In this document: positions 1-8,586 of the stretch, in pieces
Numbering within the stretch: position 1 is the first letter of the stretch
How the letters are laid out: each line of letters begins with the position of its first letter
Source of the DNA: CAHJXF01 sp038225855
Lineage (GTDB): Bacteria; Pseudomonadota; Gammaproteobacteria; Burkholderiales; Burkholderiaceae_D
DNA: 64,000 nucleotides
Assembly (NCBI GenBank): GCA_038225855.1
Contig: JBBRQU010000018.1
Coordinates: 1 to 64,000 of the forward strand
Reading direction: 5' to 3'
Position numbers and translations under genes: made by a program
Notes under the pieces: generated by a model
What the model saw: only the letters and a program-made list of their open reading frames with translations
What the model was told of the DNA's origin: nothing
The model's database searches: none

Positions 1-68
1 TCGCTAAGAATTCGGAAGAGACCCCCGCCTCCATCGAATCATCCGGCGCCAACAGCTTGAGCGATTGA
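1..68 (+). CDS. Possible 3' end of an upstream gene (partial)
   Basis: The third forward frame is open from the window edge to a TGA at 66-68 and encodes a hydrophilic, Ser/Glu-rich 21-residue tail (AKNSEETPASIESS and on). Such a tail fits the C-terminus of a gene lying outside the window upstream of the tRNA. No domain is visible, and another frame closes nearby, so this is only a suggestion. The rest of 69-231 holds no recognisable gene and presumably carries the tRNA promoter; I could not pick a convincing -35/-10 pair. Confidence 0.25.
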   Translation, partial: AKNSEETPASIESSGANSLSD

Positions 69-231
69 TGGCTCTGCGCCTTCGCCACCCCCTGTGGATC
101 GAACAAATCTGTCGGCTTCTCGCGCGTTCCCGTGCGTAGAATGCGTCGGGCTCTGGTGCACTCCGCGATCGCAAAAACCCAGTGCTCGAATAAACAACAA
201 ACCCAGTCACCCAATTGGAGGATGACTCCAC

Positions 232-555
232 GCCCGAGTGGTGGAATAGGTAGACACAAGGGACTTGAAAATTTGAGCCCTCGGGGGGAAACCCCCGGGG
301 TGGCACCCGTCAAAGTCGGCGAAGGCCCTGACCGCTTCCCCCAAGTGGTCGAGTTGACACCGAACCAAGCCCGCCGGATAACGAGGTGCGGGAAGGCGTA
401 GAGAGCAGACGGCGGGCACCTAAAGCAGTAACTAGCCAGGGTGAAGGCGTGCTCCAGACCACGAACGGTCCAAAAGACCGGCGGCGAAAGCCGAAGTGGT
501 ACGAAAATCCCTCGGTCGCAAGATCATGCCGGTTCGAGTCCGGTCTCGGGTACCA
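232..555 (+). tRNA. tRNA-Leu(UAA), interrupted by a group I intron
   Basis: Exon 1 is 232-266 and exon 2 is 504-555; joined they give an 87-nt class II tRNA. The acceptor strands GCCCGAG (232-238) and CTCGGGT (545-551) pair with a G-U first pair. The anticodon stem AGGGA/TCCCT encloses the loop CTTAAAA, giving anticodon UAA. A long variable arm (GGTC-GCAA-GATC), a T arm with TTCGAGT, and an encoded CCA (553-555) follow. The gene is intact only after removal of 267-503, which splits the anticodon after U34. UAA-reading leucine tRNA is normally essential, so splicing is presumably required for viability unless another copy exists elsewhere. Confidence 0.93.
267..503 (+). ncRNA. Group I intron (IC3-like) in the anticodon of tRNA-Leu(UAA)
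   Basis: This 237-nt insert has group I hallmarks. It follows a U (266) and ends in G (503). A P1 helix pairs exon CTT (264-266) with intron GAG (275-277), giving a U-G wobble at the 5' splice site, and GGG (260-262) pairs with CCC (278-280), leaving A263 bulged. P7 strands GAGCA (403-407) and TGCTC (450-454) are complementary. The core resembles the Azoarcus tRNA-Ile intron in the stretches around GTCGGCGAAGGC, ACCGAACCAAGC, GAAGGCGTAGAGA and GGTGAAGGCGT, with P7 changed compensatorily. Hairpins capped by GAAA lie near 288-291 and 486-489. The insertion point, between anticodon bases 34 and 35, is that of the cyanobacterial and plastid tRNA-Leu(UAA) intron. No homing endonuclease frame is present. 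Confidence 0.92.
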
Positions 556-634
556 GTGATGGTATGACAGGAATCCAGATCACGCTAGGTGCTAATTTGG
601 AAGTAAATGTTTCTAGTCAGGTAATTCAATTATC

Positions 635-1816
635 GTGCCATTAGATTCGAACAATCAGCTCCTTATTGCGGCGCTAACAAACCTCCCTTTGCTTGATGGC
701 CGATTTGAAGGCATTGAACTCAAGAACTATGATTCAATCTCCGATCAAATGCGAGGATGTTTTTCTATTGTCTTTAAGGCGTTTGATCGTCTGAATAGTC
801 GATTTGTCGCTTTAAAGTTCTACGATCGTTCGCCCAGCTCATCACTCAACATTTATCGGCAAGACTGTTTTCGCAGGGAACACACCATCTTGGAAGCGTT
901 GCAAAACGCTTATCGGCGCCTTCAACTACGATCTAGCCTTAATACCTATAATCTTGTCGTACCAACGGTTGGTGGGATAGATGCGACAATCCCCTGTTCC
1001 TACTTTGCCATTGATTGGATCGACGAGGAGATTGATCAATATTTTCTTGATCCGCTCATGTATTCGGCGATCGATAAATTGCAGGTATTTCGTGAAATCG
1101 TACTTGCCACTCAAGCGCTTCATCAGCGATCCATTTTTCATAGGGACCTAAAGGCCGATAACTTACGAAGAGACAGCACTCAGGTCGAACCCATAGTTGT
1201 AGCGATCGATCTTGGCACTGCCGCGAAGCTTGACTCAATTGCGGTGGCATCGGGCATCTATGGCCAGCCGGCAGGTGCTTCGGCATACGCAGCGATCGAG
1301 GCTCTTGTTGGATTGGCGGGAAACCGGCGCCTTGCCCAATATACCGATATCTACGCGCTTGGGTGTCTGCTCTTCGAGTTATTTAACCCCGACTGGTTCA
1401 TACGCGCCTTATTCGATCGCAATCCGAATTACGACGCTTTAATTATGGCAGTTTCATCAATGTTCACAAGCTCCCATATCGAGGCTGAGCAAGTGATGAT
1501 TCTCCATCGAGCCTTAACACAATACGCGGGTGGCGTCACTCCCGTCCTGGCAGATGGCGTGGGCAGTTGCTTACCACCCGGCTTGGCGCAAATGATTAAC
1601 TCGCTCCTCGTGGGAATGACCAGCGCGGATTACAGGAGTCGCCCAAGTTTTGAAACAATTCGGGGCCGTATCGCCTCGGCAATGAGTGTGCTTCGTCACG
1701 AAGAGGCTTACCAGAAAAAGTTATCAAACGCCCGCGAAGCACGTCGGCTGAAGTTAGAAAGAATTTCGATCCGCGAGGCGAGAAATCTCGCTCGACAAAA
1801 CGGAACGATATCATGA
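635..1816 (+). CDS. Serine/threonine protein kinase-like protein
   Basis: A 393-aa protein with a eukaryotic-type kinase fold. A degenerate glycine loop lies around residues 39-49, the ATP lysine is K61 in VALKFY, the catalytic loop HRDLKADN is at 169-176, and DLG at 192-194 replaces DFG. The segment DIYALGCLLFELF matches subdomain IX. These residues suggest it may be active, although the loop keeps only one glycine. No membrane segment is seen; the C-terminal 40 residues are basic and helical. The GTG at 635 is the only start, since an in-frame TAG lies at 614-616; the Shine-Dalgarno is weak. It overlaps the next gene by ATGA. Codon use is clearly AT-richer than downstream genes, suggesting recent acquisition beside the tRNA. 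Substrate unknown. Confidence 0.8.
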   Translation: MPLDSNNQLLIAALTNLPLLDGRFEGIELKNYDSISDQMRGCFSIVFKAFDRLNSRFVALKFYDRSPSSSLNIYRQDCFRREHTILEALQNAYRRLQLRSSLNTYNLVVPTVGGIDATIPCSYFAIDWIDEEIDQYFLDPLMYSAIDKLQVFREIVLATQALHQRSIFHRDLKADNLRRDSTQVEPIVVAIDLGTAAKLDSIAVASGIYGQPAGASAYAAIEALVGLAGNRRLAQYTDIYALGCLLFELFNPDWFIRALFDRNPNYDALIMAVSSMFTSSHIEAEQVMILHRALTQYAGGVTPVLADGVGSCLPPGLAQMINSLLVGMTSADYRSRPSFETIRGRIASAMSVLRHEEAYQKKLSNAREARRLKLERISIREARNLARQNGTIS

Positions 1817-3642
1817 TCCCTGAAGATGAGCCCACTACTCCTCGACAGACTGCGGTGCCGTCTCGCGCAGTAGAAATTGTCTTGGCGGAAGAGAATGCCC
1901 CTTTATCGTTTATTGGTTTGCCAATCGTGGATTTGCATGAAATGGAGCAATTAAGGCCGCGCCATTTTTCTCTGAAGGACCATGTGTCCGAGCATTTAAA
2001 CTCAGGGCGTTTTCGAGTCGACTTGGAATTAAAAGCTCTTCGTGCTAAGGAAGCGAAGTTTGGGAAATCTCCGGTGTACTGGAATCGGTTAGCTAATTGG
2101 GCGACACAAGTCAACGATATTGACAGTACACGCAAATACCTAGACCGAGCAATTGCGCTTTCTGGGGGGGCGTTCTACATTGTCAGAAAAGCCGATAGCT
2201 TAATAGCCAGCGGCGATTGGAATGAAGCGCATGCCGCGCTGCTTGGTACGGATGTTAGGGACAGTGTAGGTGCTAAGTTGCGATTAGCATTCTTTGAGGT
2301 GCATCATAGCTCGATCGACTCCGCCATCCAGCTAGTGAATGATGCGGTTAATATTGATCCACTGGATTTTGGCGCGCGGCTTTTCCAGGGTGCGCTAAGA
2401 ATTGTACGTGGCGATATGGATGGCGCTGTTCTAAGTCTTAAAATTGCTCTTGAAGAGCGTCCTACTTCGTCTTCTGCGGCTGCGAATTTGGCGGTGGCAT
2501 ATTGGTATGGAAATAGGAGTGAAAAAGCACTCTCAATGCTTAGGCGTGCTGTAGTACTAGATCCATTAAATATAAACGCGGTATCGCTTTTAGCGGATGT
2601 ATCGTCGTCATTGGGCGTTGATTCGTTGGCAATCAGTGTTTTGCGGCGATACTTGGAGTGGGAACAGAAGGATGCGGGAATTTGGGGTCGGCTGGCTCGG
2701 GCGCTCTTGCGCGCCGGCGATGCGGACGAAAGTATTGCGGCACTCAAGAGGCAGGGCAGTCTTGAGATGAGCGCGGGTGTTTGGAATAACCTTGGTGTAG
2801 CCTATACAAAGGCGAAAGACAAGCGTAAAGCGCTGGAATCGTTTAAATATGCAATGGAGCTCGAAGAAGGACGACCGACGGCGCTATATTTGTTGGCCGC
2901 GCGCAATTCCCTAATCCTCTTATCGGAGACTGCTGGTGCGGAAGAAGTATACGAATTAGCGATAGAATTAGTTCGTCGTGATAAAGATGATCAAATACTA
3001 CACGACAGAGCATTGTCGGATCTCTTAGTCGTAGCTGTATCGTCGTTACTGCGGGCAAGTCGATTTGCTGAGGCAGTGGAGCTTGCGCGGCATGTTATGT
3101 CGATTAATAGTGTTAGCGACTCCTTAAGGGCGCGGGTCGGTAGTCAACTTATTGGATATTATTCACTTGCCGGGGATAAGGAGGCAGTCTTTAATTTGGT
3201 TGAGCAGCTCAGCCACTGGCAGTACAAAGAGGATTCCGAGGAAAGTCAGGTGCGGTCCAGACTACTAAATAATATAGCGTTTTCATTTGCAGAGTTTGGA
3301 CGGTTGAGTGAGGCGGAACGCTGGCTTTCCTTCATTTCCAAGAGCATCCACAAGGAACCTTATCCTACTGCAACGCTTGGATTGATTCATCTGCGACGAG
3401 GTCATCTTAAGCGTGGGGAAGGTCTTTATCGGGAAGCGATCGCTTTGGCAAGGCGTTCGGTTGATAAGAATAGGATTCGACAAAAACTAAACCTTGAGAC
3501 GGGAAGGATGTTCGTTTCCGAGAATCCGAGAAAGGCTGCGCGTTTCCTGCAAAAGGTGATTAGCAGTCAGGATGGTGATGAGTTGTTGAGAAGGCAAGCC
3601 GAGATGGATCTATCGCGGATAGCGCGCCGGGCTTTGGAATAG
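1813..3642 (+). CDS. Tetratricopeptide-repeat protein, partner of the upstream kinase
   Basis: A 609-aa, apparently soluble protein made mostly of TPR-like helix pairs from about residue 90 to the end, with typical spacing and residues (for example NLAVAYWYGNRSEKALSMLR and NNLGVAYTKAKDKRKALESF). The first 85 residues are unlike TPR and may be a distinct docking or regulatory segment. There is no signal peptide or membrane helix. Its ATG overlaps the kinase stop (ATGA), so the two are translationally coupled and very likely work together, for instance as scaffold or substrate. It shares the kinase gene's lower GC and relaxed codon use. It ends 16 bp before the convergent dnaE2 gene. No specific function can be named. 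Confidence 0.75.
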   Translation: MIPEDEPTTPRQTAVPSRAVEIVLAEENAPLSFIGLPIVDLHEMEQLRPRHFSLKDHVSEHLNSGRFRVDLELKALRAKEAKFGKSPVYWNRLANWATQVNDIDSTRKYLDRAIALSGGAFYIVRKADSLIASGDWNEAHAALLGTDVRDSVGAKLRLAFFEVHHSSIDSAIQLVNDAVNIDPLDFGARLFQGALRIVRGDMDGAVLSLKIALEERPTSSSAAANLAVAYWYGNRSEKALSMLRRAVVLDPLNINAVSLLADVSSSLGVDSLAISVLRRYLEWEQKDAGIWGRLARALLRAGDADESIAALKRQGSLEMSAGVWNNLGVAYTKAKDKRKALESFKYAMELEEGRPTALYLLAARNSLILLSETAGAEEVYELAIELVRRDKDDQILHDRALSDLLVVAVSSLLRASRFAEAVELARHVMSINSVSDSLRARVGSQLIGYYSLAGDKEAVFNLVEQLSHWQYKEDSEESQVRSRLLNNIAFSFAEFGRLSEAERWLSFISKSIHKEPYPTATLGLIHLRRGHLKRGEGLYREAIALARRSVDKNRIRQKLNLETGRMFVSENPRKAARFLQKVISSQDGDELLRRQAEMDLSRIARRALE

Positions 3643-3658
3643 AGGAGTTCTTGGCTGG

Positions 3659-6600
3659 TTAATGAAAATCCCGACTCGATACCCCGAGTCGCCCCAGCAA
3701 TTGCGAATGATCGAACAATCGATTAGCAACCACATGCCGTACCTCTCCCTGTTTCTGCAACACGCCGTGCACGGTCAACAGGCTCGCCGATAACAGAGGC
3801 CGTCGCTGGGTTTGGGCGACGCGCTCCCACACGATCACGTTGATCACGCCGGTCTCGTCTTCGAGCGTGACGAAGATCGTGCCCTTCGCGGTGCCGGGTC
3901 GCTGACGCATGGTGACGATGCCGGTGGTGCGCACCAGGCGCCCGTCGGGCAGGTCGCGTAAAGCCGCGGCGCTCGACAACCTCATCTTCGACAGGCGGGG
4001 ACGCAGCAATGCGAGCGGATGTCGTCGCAAGGTGAAGCCGGTGCTGACGTAATCGTCGACGATCTCGCGGCCTTCGGTGGCCAGCGGCAATTGCGGCATG
4101 GGCTCGTCGATCGGCGCCTCGCGCATCAGGTCGAGTTCGAGTCGATGCGATGCGGCTTCCCAGCGCGCCTGTCGTCTGTGACCTGCAATGGACGACAGCG
4201 CATCGGCCGCGGCGAGCGCATCGAGTTCGATCACCGAAAGCTCGGCACGACGCGCGAGGTCATCGACCTGGTCGAAGGGACGCTGCAATCGCGCGGCGAT
4301 CAAGCGTTCGGCGGCGCCATCGTTGAAACCCTTCACGCTGTTGAACCCGAGGCGCACCGCGGGTTGAGCGCGCGGCCCCGGGACTGCGACGGTTCCGTAC
4401 TCTTCGAGCGTCGCATCCCAATCGCTCACCGTCGCATCGATAGCCCGCACCTCGATGTCATGCCGTCGTGCGTCCTGAATCAATTGCGATGACGAATAGA
4501 AACCCAGCGGCTGGCTGTTCAGCATCGCGGCAAGGAACGCCGCAGGCTCGTGGCACTTGAGCCAGCACGAGATATAGACGAGGAACGCGAAGCTCGCGGC
4601 ATGCGATTCGGGAAAGCCGTATTCGCCGAAGCCTTCGACCTGCTTGAAGATGCGCTCGGCATAGTCGCGCTCGTAGCCGTTCTTCAACATGCCGTCGACG
4701 ATGCGGTCGTGAAAGGGGCCGAGGCCGCCCTTTCTTTTCCAGGCGGCCATCGCACGACGCAGCTTGTCGGCTTCGCCCGCGCTGAAGTCGGCGGCCAGCA
4801 TCATCAACTGCATCACCTGTTCCTGAAAGATCGGCACGCCAAGCGTGCGCTCCAGCGCCTGCTTGACCTTCGAGCTTTCGTAATCGGGTTGTTCGCCACG
4901 CCGCAGCGCCTCGCGCGCCTTCAGATACGGATGCACCATGCCGCCCTGGATCGGACCCGGCCGCACGATCGCGACTTCGACCACCAGGTCGTAATAGCAA
5001 CGCGGCAGCAACCGCGGCAGCATGCTCATCTGCGCACGGCTTTCGATCTGAAACACGCCGACGGTATCGGCCGTGCAGATCATGTCGTAAGTGGCCGGGT
5101 CTTCCTTCGGTATGTCGATCATCCTGAAGGGCATGCCGCGTCGCTCGGCGACGAGATCGAGCGCGCGCCGGATCGCCGACAACATGCCGAGCGCGAGCAC
5201 GTCGACCTTCAGCAATCCGAGTTCTTCGAGATCGTCCTTGTCCCACTGGATGACCGATCGATTTTCCATCGCGGCGTTTTCGATCGGCACCAGGCGCGAC
5301 AGCTTGTCCCGACTGATGACGAAGCCGCCGACGTGCTGCGAGAGATGACGCGGAAAGCTGCGCAAGGTCGCGGTCAACTCGACCAGCTTCTGCACCACCG
5401 GACTGTCGGGGTCGAAGCCGTTCTCTTCGAGCCGCTCGCGATGCGCGCTCTGCCCATCCCACCACGCGTGCGATGACGACAGTCGTTGCACCCGATCGCC
5501 ATCGAGCCCGAGCGCCTTGCCGACATCGCGTATCGCCGAGCGCGTGCGATACGCGATCACGGTCGCGGCCAGCGCGGTGCGATGGCGGCCGTACTTCTCG
5601 TAAATGTACTGGATCACTTCTTCCCGGCGCTGATGCTCGAAGTCCACGTCGATGTCGGGGGGCTCGTTGCGCTCCCTGGTGAGGAAGCGCTCGAACAGCA
5701 TGTTCTGCAGGGCCGGATTGACTTCGGTGATGCCCAGACAAAAGCACACCGCCGAATTGGCCGCCGAGCCGCGGCCCTGGCAGAGGATGTCCTTGCTGCG
5801 CGCGAACTTCACGATGTCGTAAACCGTGAGGAAGAATGCCTCGTACTTGAGATCCGCGATCAAGGCGAGTTCATGCTCGATCTGTTTGGTGACCTTGTCG
5901 ATCACGCCGTCGGGAAAGCGCGTCGCGAGGCCTTCTTCGGTCAGCTTGCGCAGATAGCTCGTCTGCGTTTCGCCGTCGGGGACGATCTCCTTGGGATATT
6001 GATAGCCGAGTTCGATCAGAGAGAACTTGCATCGCTCCGCGATCGCCACGCTTTCTTCGAGCAACGCGGCGTTCCTGAAAAGTTCGGCGAGCCGCAAGCG
6101 CGAACGCAAATGGCGTTCGGCATTGGGCGCGAGCGCGTCGCCGCATTCGGCGACCGGCTTGTTCAATCGAATCGCGGTCAGCGTGTCGTGCAGCGGCTTG
6201 CGCGAGCGTACGTGCATATGCACGTTGCCGGCGGCCACGCAGGGCAGGCGCATGCGCTCGCCGAGTGCGATCGAGCGTGCGAAGAAGAGATCGTCGTCCA
6301 TGCGATACGCGCGCTCGATCGCGATCCATGCGCGATCGGTAAAGGTGGACGCGATCCAGCGCGCATCGGCTTCGAGGTTTGCATCACTCGCATCGCGAGA
6401 AGGAATCCACAACGCGAGGCAATCGGGCATCCCGCTCAGATGATCGATAGTGCCCGCCGATGCGGGAATGTCGTCGGGTATTTGCGGACTGCCGTCGAGA
6501 TCGGCGCGCGTGACTCGATACGCGCCTTTCTCGCAGCGCATGCGCGCGAGCGTGATCAGCTCGGAAAGATTGCCGTAGCCGGCGAGATTGGTTGCGAGCA

Positions 6601-6847
6601 GCACGAGCTGAAGTCCGTCATCGAGTCCGAAGCTGCTGCCGATGATCAGATGCAGGCCCGTGTCCTTGGCTTCTCCATGCGCGCGCACCACGCCCGCGAG
6701 CGAACATTCGTCGGTGATCGCAAGCGCCGCATAACCGAGCTCGATCGCGCGGTCCACGAGTTCCTCGGGATGCGACGCGCCCTTCAGGAAGCTGAAGTTC
6801 GAAACGCAATGCAGTTCGGCGTAGCGAGGGAGGGAAAGCGGCTTCAT
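3659..6847 (-). CDS. dnaE2: Error-prone DNA polymerase DnaE2 (ImuC)
   Basis: A C-family polymerase alpha subunit of 1062 aa, the length of DnaE2 and shorter than the replicative DnaE at 32935. It opens with the PHP domain (YAELHCVSNFSFLKGASHPEE), carries the catalytic aspartates in PPDIDVDFEH near residue 395, and ends with an OB-fold segment (VRTTGIVTMRQRPGTAKGT). DnaE2 is the polymerase of the ImuA-ImuB-DnaE2 mutasome, which bypasses DNA damage and causes SOS mutagenesis. The ATG at 6847 starts at the conserved N-terminus. A GTG at 6898 would add 17 unconserved residues and run across a PIN-gene remnant, so I reject it. It is the last gene of the lexA2-imuAB cassette. Confidence 0.95.
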   Translation of the reverse strand: MKPLSLPRYAELHCVSNFSFLKGASHPEELVDRAIELGYAALAITDECSLAGVVRAHGEAKDTGLHLIIGSSFGLDDGLQLVLLATNLAGYGNLSELITLARMRCEKGAYRVTRADLDGSPQIPDDIPASAGTIDHLSGMPDCLALWIPSRDASDANLEADARWIASTFTDRAWIAIERAYRMDDDLFFARSIALGERMRLPCVAAGNVHMHVRSRKPLHDTLTAIRLNKPVAECGDALAPNAERHLRSRLRLAELFRNAALLEESVAIAERCKFSLIELGYQYPKEIVPDGETQTSYLRKLTEEGLATRFPDGVIDKVTKQIEHELALIADLKYEAFFLTVYDIVKFARSKDILCQGRGSAANSAVCFCLGITEVNPALQNMLFERFLTRERNEPPDIDVDFEHQRREEVIQYIYEKYGRHRTALAATVIAYRTRSAIRDVGKALGLDGDRVQRLSSSHAWWDGQSAHRERLEENGFDPDSPVVQKLVELTATLRSFPRHLSQHVGGFVISRDKLSRLVPIENAAMENRSVIQWDKDDLEELGLLKVDVLALGMLSAIRRALDLVAERRGMPFRMIDIPKEDPATYDMICTADTVGVFQIESRAQMSMLPRLLPRCYYDLVVEVAIVRPGPIQGGMVHPYLKAREALRRGEQPDYESSKVKQALERTLGVPIFQEQVMQLMMLAADFSAGEADKLRRAMAAWKRKGGLGPFHDRIVDGMLKNGYERDYAERIFKQVEGFGEYGFPESHAASFAFLVYISCWLKCHEPAAFLAAMLNSQPLGFYSSSQLIQDARRHDIEVRAIDATVSDWDATLEEYGTVAVPGPRAQPAVRLGFNSVKGFNDGAAERLIAARLQRPFDQVDDLARRAELSVIELDALAAADALSSIAGHRRQARWEAASHRLELDLMREAPIDEPMPQLPLATEGREIVDDYVSTGFTLRRHPLALLRPRLSKMRLSSAAALRDLPDGRLVRTTGIVTMRQRPGTAKGTIFVTLEDETGVINVIVWERVAQTQRRPLLSASLLTVHGVLQKQGEVRHVVANRLFDHSQLLGRLGVSSRDFH

Positions 6848-6864
6848 TGGTTCGTTCGGATTGA

Positions 6865-7050
6865 CGTGCGTATCGAATCGAGACTTGCGATCGTGCACGT
6901 ATGCTCGCCGAGCGTTATCAATTGGCCTGGTATGACGCGCTGATCGCGGCGAGCGCCATGCTGGCCGATTGCACGACGCTTTATTCGGAAGATTTTCAGC
7001 ACGGGTTGGTGATCGAAAAGAAACTCAAGGTCGTCAATCCCTTTGTTTGA
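6865..7050 (+). pseudogene. 3' remnant of a VapC-type PIN-domain toxin gene
   Basis: Between dnaE2 and the exonuclease gene, the forward strand encodes 61 residues ending at TGA 7048-7050. They read as the C-terminal half of a PIN toxin: RYQLAWYDALIAASAM, then CTTLYSEDFQHG, then KKLKVVNPFV. In this family the WYDALI aspartate and the SEDFQHG segment belong to the active-site region. The frame is blocked upstream by TGA at 6862-6864, and the N-terminal half with the first catalytic aspartate is absent, as is an antitoxin. The fragment is antiparallel to the surrounding operon. It is a decayed toxin gene; an internal ATG at 6901 could only make a 49-residue piece. Confidence 0.75.
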
Positions 7051-7055
7051 CGCCC

Positions 7056-8516
7056 TCAATCCAGCCTGACGACGCGCGCATCCAACGCGCTCGAGCGCCT
7101 GACCAGCAACCGATAGACATCGTGATCGAAGAGCCGCGTCGTGGTCGCGAGTTGCCGCGCCTGATCGAGATTCGACGCCATGCCCAGATAGGCCCAGCCA
7201 TTGACGACATGCAGGCGATTGCCTTCGGGAAACGCGATCGCTCCGGGGAAAGGCCAGGGCGCGAGCGCCAGCGAAGCCAGTGCGGCTTGCAGACGTTCGG
7301 TGTGCTCGGCAATCGTCTCGAGCCCGATGCAGGCGCCGCGGCAACGCTTGACCTGATGCGAGAAGCAGGGCTTGCCGGGATGCGCCTTCTCGAGCTTGAG
7401 CAACGAAGGACACAGCCCATGCGCATCGGCGATCGCGCGTAGCGTGACACCGGCCTGATGCGGCGTGACGAAAGGGCCGTACAAATCGCGGTCCTGCGCG
7501 AAGAAGAGATCGTCGGGCCGCGCGAGCGCGAGGCGCCAACCGCAGTGCCTGGATCCATGTGAAGCATCGACCACGAGCCGCCAGGCGCACACGTCTTCGC
7601 TCTTGCGCAGTTGCCGGTTGTAGGCCGGCATGCGCGTCTTGACGAGCGTGGCTTCGGTCAGCAACGCGCCCAGATCCTGCTCGGTGCCGCCGCCGGTTTC
7701 GATCCATTCGATGCGCGTCATCTGCTGCGAGATCTCCATCTCGCGCGCCGAGAGATGATCGCCGGTGAAGTGCGCCATCACGCGCTGGCGCAGGTTCTTC
7801 GCCTTGCCGATGTAGAGCGGGCGCGGTTCTTCGGCGCGATGGTCGGCGCGAGGTTGGCCTTGCGCGCTCGCGGGCTTTTCATATTCGTCGGCGTGAAACA
7901 GATAGACGCCCGCGGTCTTGGGCAGTGTATCGAGCACGTCGGGGTCGAGATGCCGCGGCAGGCTCGGTCGCGCGGTGAGCTGATCGATCGCCATCGCGAT
8001 CTGTTCGGGCGGCAGGGCGTCGTGAATCTTCTGCCAGAACTGCCAGAGCAGACGCGCATCGCCGATCGCGCGATGACGCATCTCGACGACGAGTCGATGG
8101 CGTTCGATCAGCGTGTCGAGGTTGTGGCGCGAATAGCCGGGATAGAGCTTTCTCGACAGGCGCACCGTGCACAGCACCGGCGGTCGGAAGTGATGGCCGC
8201 TGCGACGAAACGCGTTCTTCAGAAAGCCGTGATCGAAGCGCGCGTTGTGCGCGATGAAGAGCCGGCCATCGAGACGCGACAGGATGTCGTCGGCGAGATC
8301 CTCGAAGCGCGGCGCATCGGCCACCATCGCGTTGGTGATGCCGGTGAGCGTTTCGATGAAGGGCGGAATGGGTGCATGGGGGTTGACCAGGCTCGCCCAT
8401 TCGCGCACCGGCCGTGACGGATCGTCGAAGTCGACTTCGATGATGCCGACCTCGGTGATGCGATCCTCGATCGGTGAACCACCGGTGGTTTCGAGATCGA
8501 CGAAGGCCAGGCGCAT
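7056..8516 (-). CDS. DEDDh 3'-5' exonuclease fused to a GIY-YIG (UvrC/Cho-like) nuclease
   Basis: A 486-aa two-domain nuclease. Residues 1-170 are a DnaQ-like exonuclease: FVDLETTG holds the first DE pair, HNARFDHGFL the second acidic site and HRAIGDARLL the final H-D. Residues about 200-300 form a GIY-YIG domain: GVYLF, then PLYIGKAKNLRQRVMAHF. The C-terminal third resembles the remainder of Cho/UvrC-like proteins and has cysteines in CFSHQVKRCRGAC. Such DnaQ-UvrC fusions occur widely in proteobacteria, probably in excision repair or end trimming. Its place between imuB and dnaE2, on the same strand, suggests co-regulation with the SOS mutasome. About 70 bp separate it from imuB and it starts at ATG 8516. 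Confidence 0.9.
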   Translation of the reverse strand: MRLAFVDLETTGGSPIEDRITEVGIIEVDFDDPSRPVREWASLVNPHAPIPPFIETLTGITNAMVADAPRFEDLADDILSRLDGRLFIAHNARFDHGFLKNAFRRSGHHFRPPVLCTVRLSRKLYPGYSRHNLDTLIERHRLVVEMRHRAIGDARLLWQFWQKIHDALPPEQIAMAIDQLTARPSLPRHLDPDVLDTLPKTAGVYLFHADEYEKPASAQGQPRADHRAEEPRPLYIGKAKNLRQRVMAHFTGDHLSAREMEISQQMTRIEWIETGGGTEQDLGALLTEATLVKTRMPAYNRQLRKSEDVCAWRLVVDASHGSRHCGWRLALARPDDLFFAQDRDLYGPFVTPHQAGVTLRAIADAHGLCPSLLKLEKAHPGKPCFSHQVKRCRGACIGLETIAEHTERLQAALASLALAPWPFPGAIAFPEGNRLHVVNGWAYLGMASNLDQARQLATTTRLFDHDVYRLLVRRSSALDARVVRLD

Positions 8517-8586
8517 GTTGAAAATTGACGCGAAGAAAAATTTCTAAAGCATTGAGCAAAAATATTATTGCGGAATCAGGACGCGC

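Noticed and set aside
132..644. Short open frames crossing the tRNA and intron
   Set aside because: They cover the tRNA exons and structured intron and show no protein features.
556..3660. Direct repeat of the tRNA 3' end as an attachment site bounding the kinase islet
   Set aside because: I looked for a copy of the T-arm/acceptor sequence near 3640-3700 and found only a short GACTCG/CGAGTC palindrome, not a tRNA-end duplication. No integrase gene is present.
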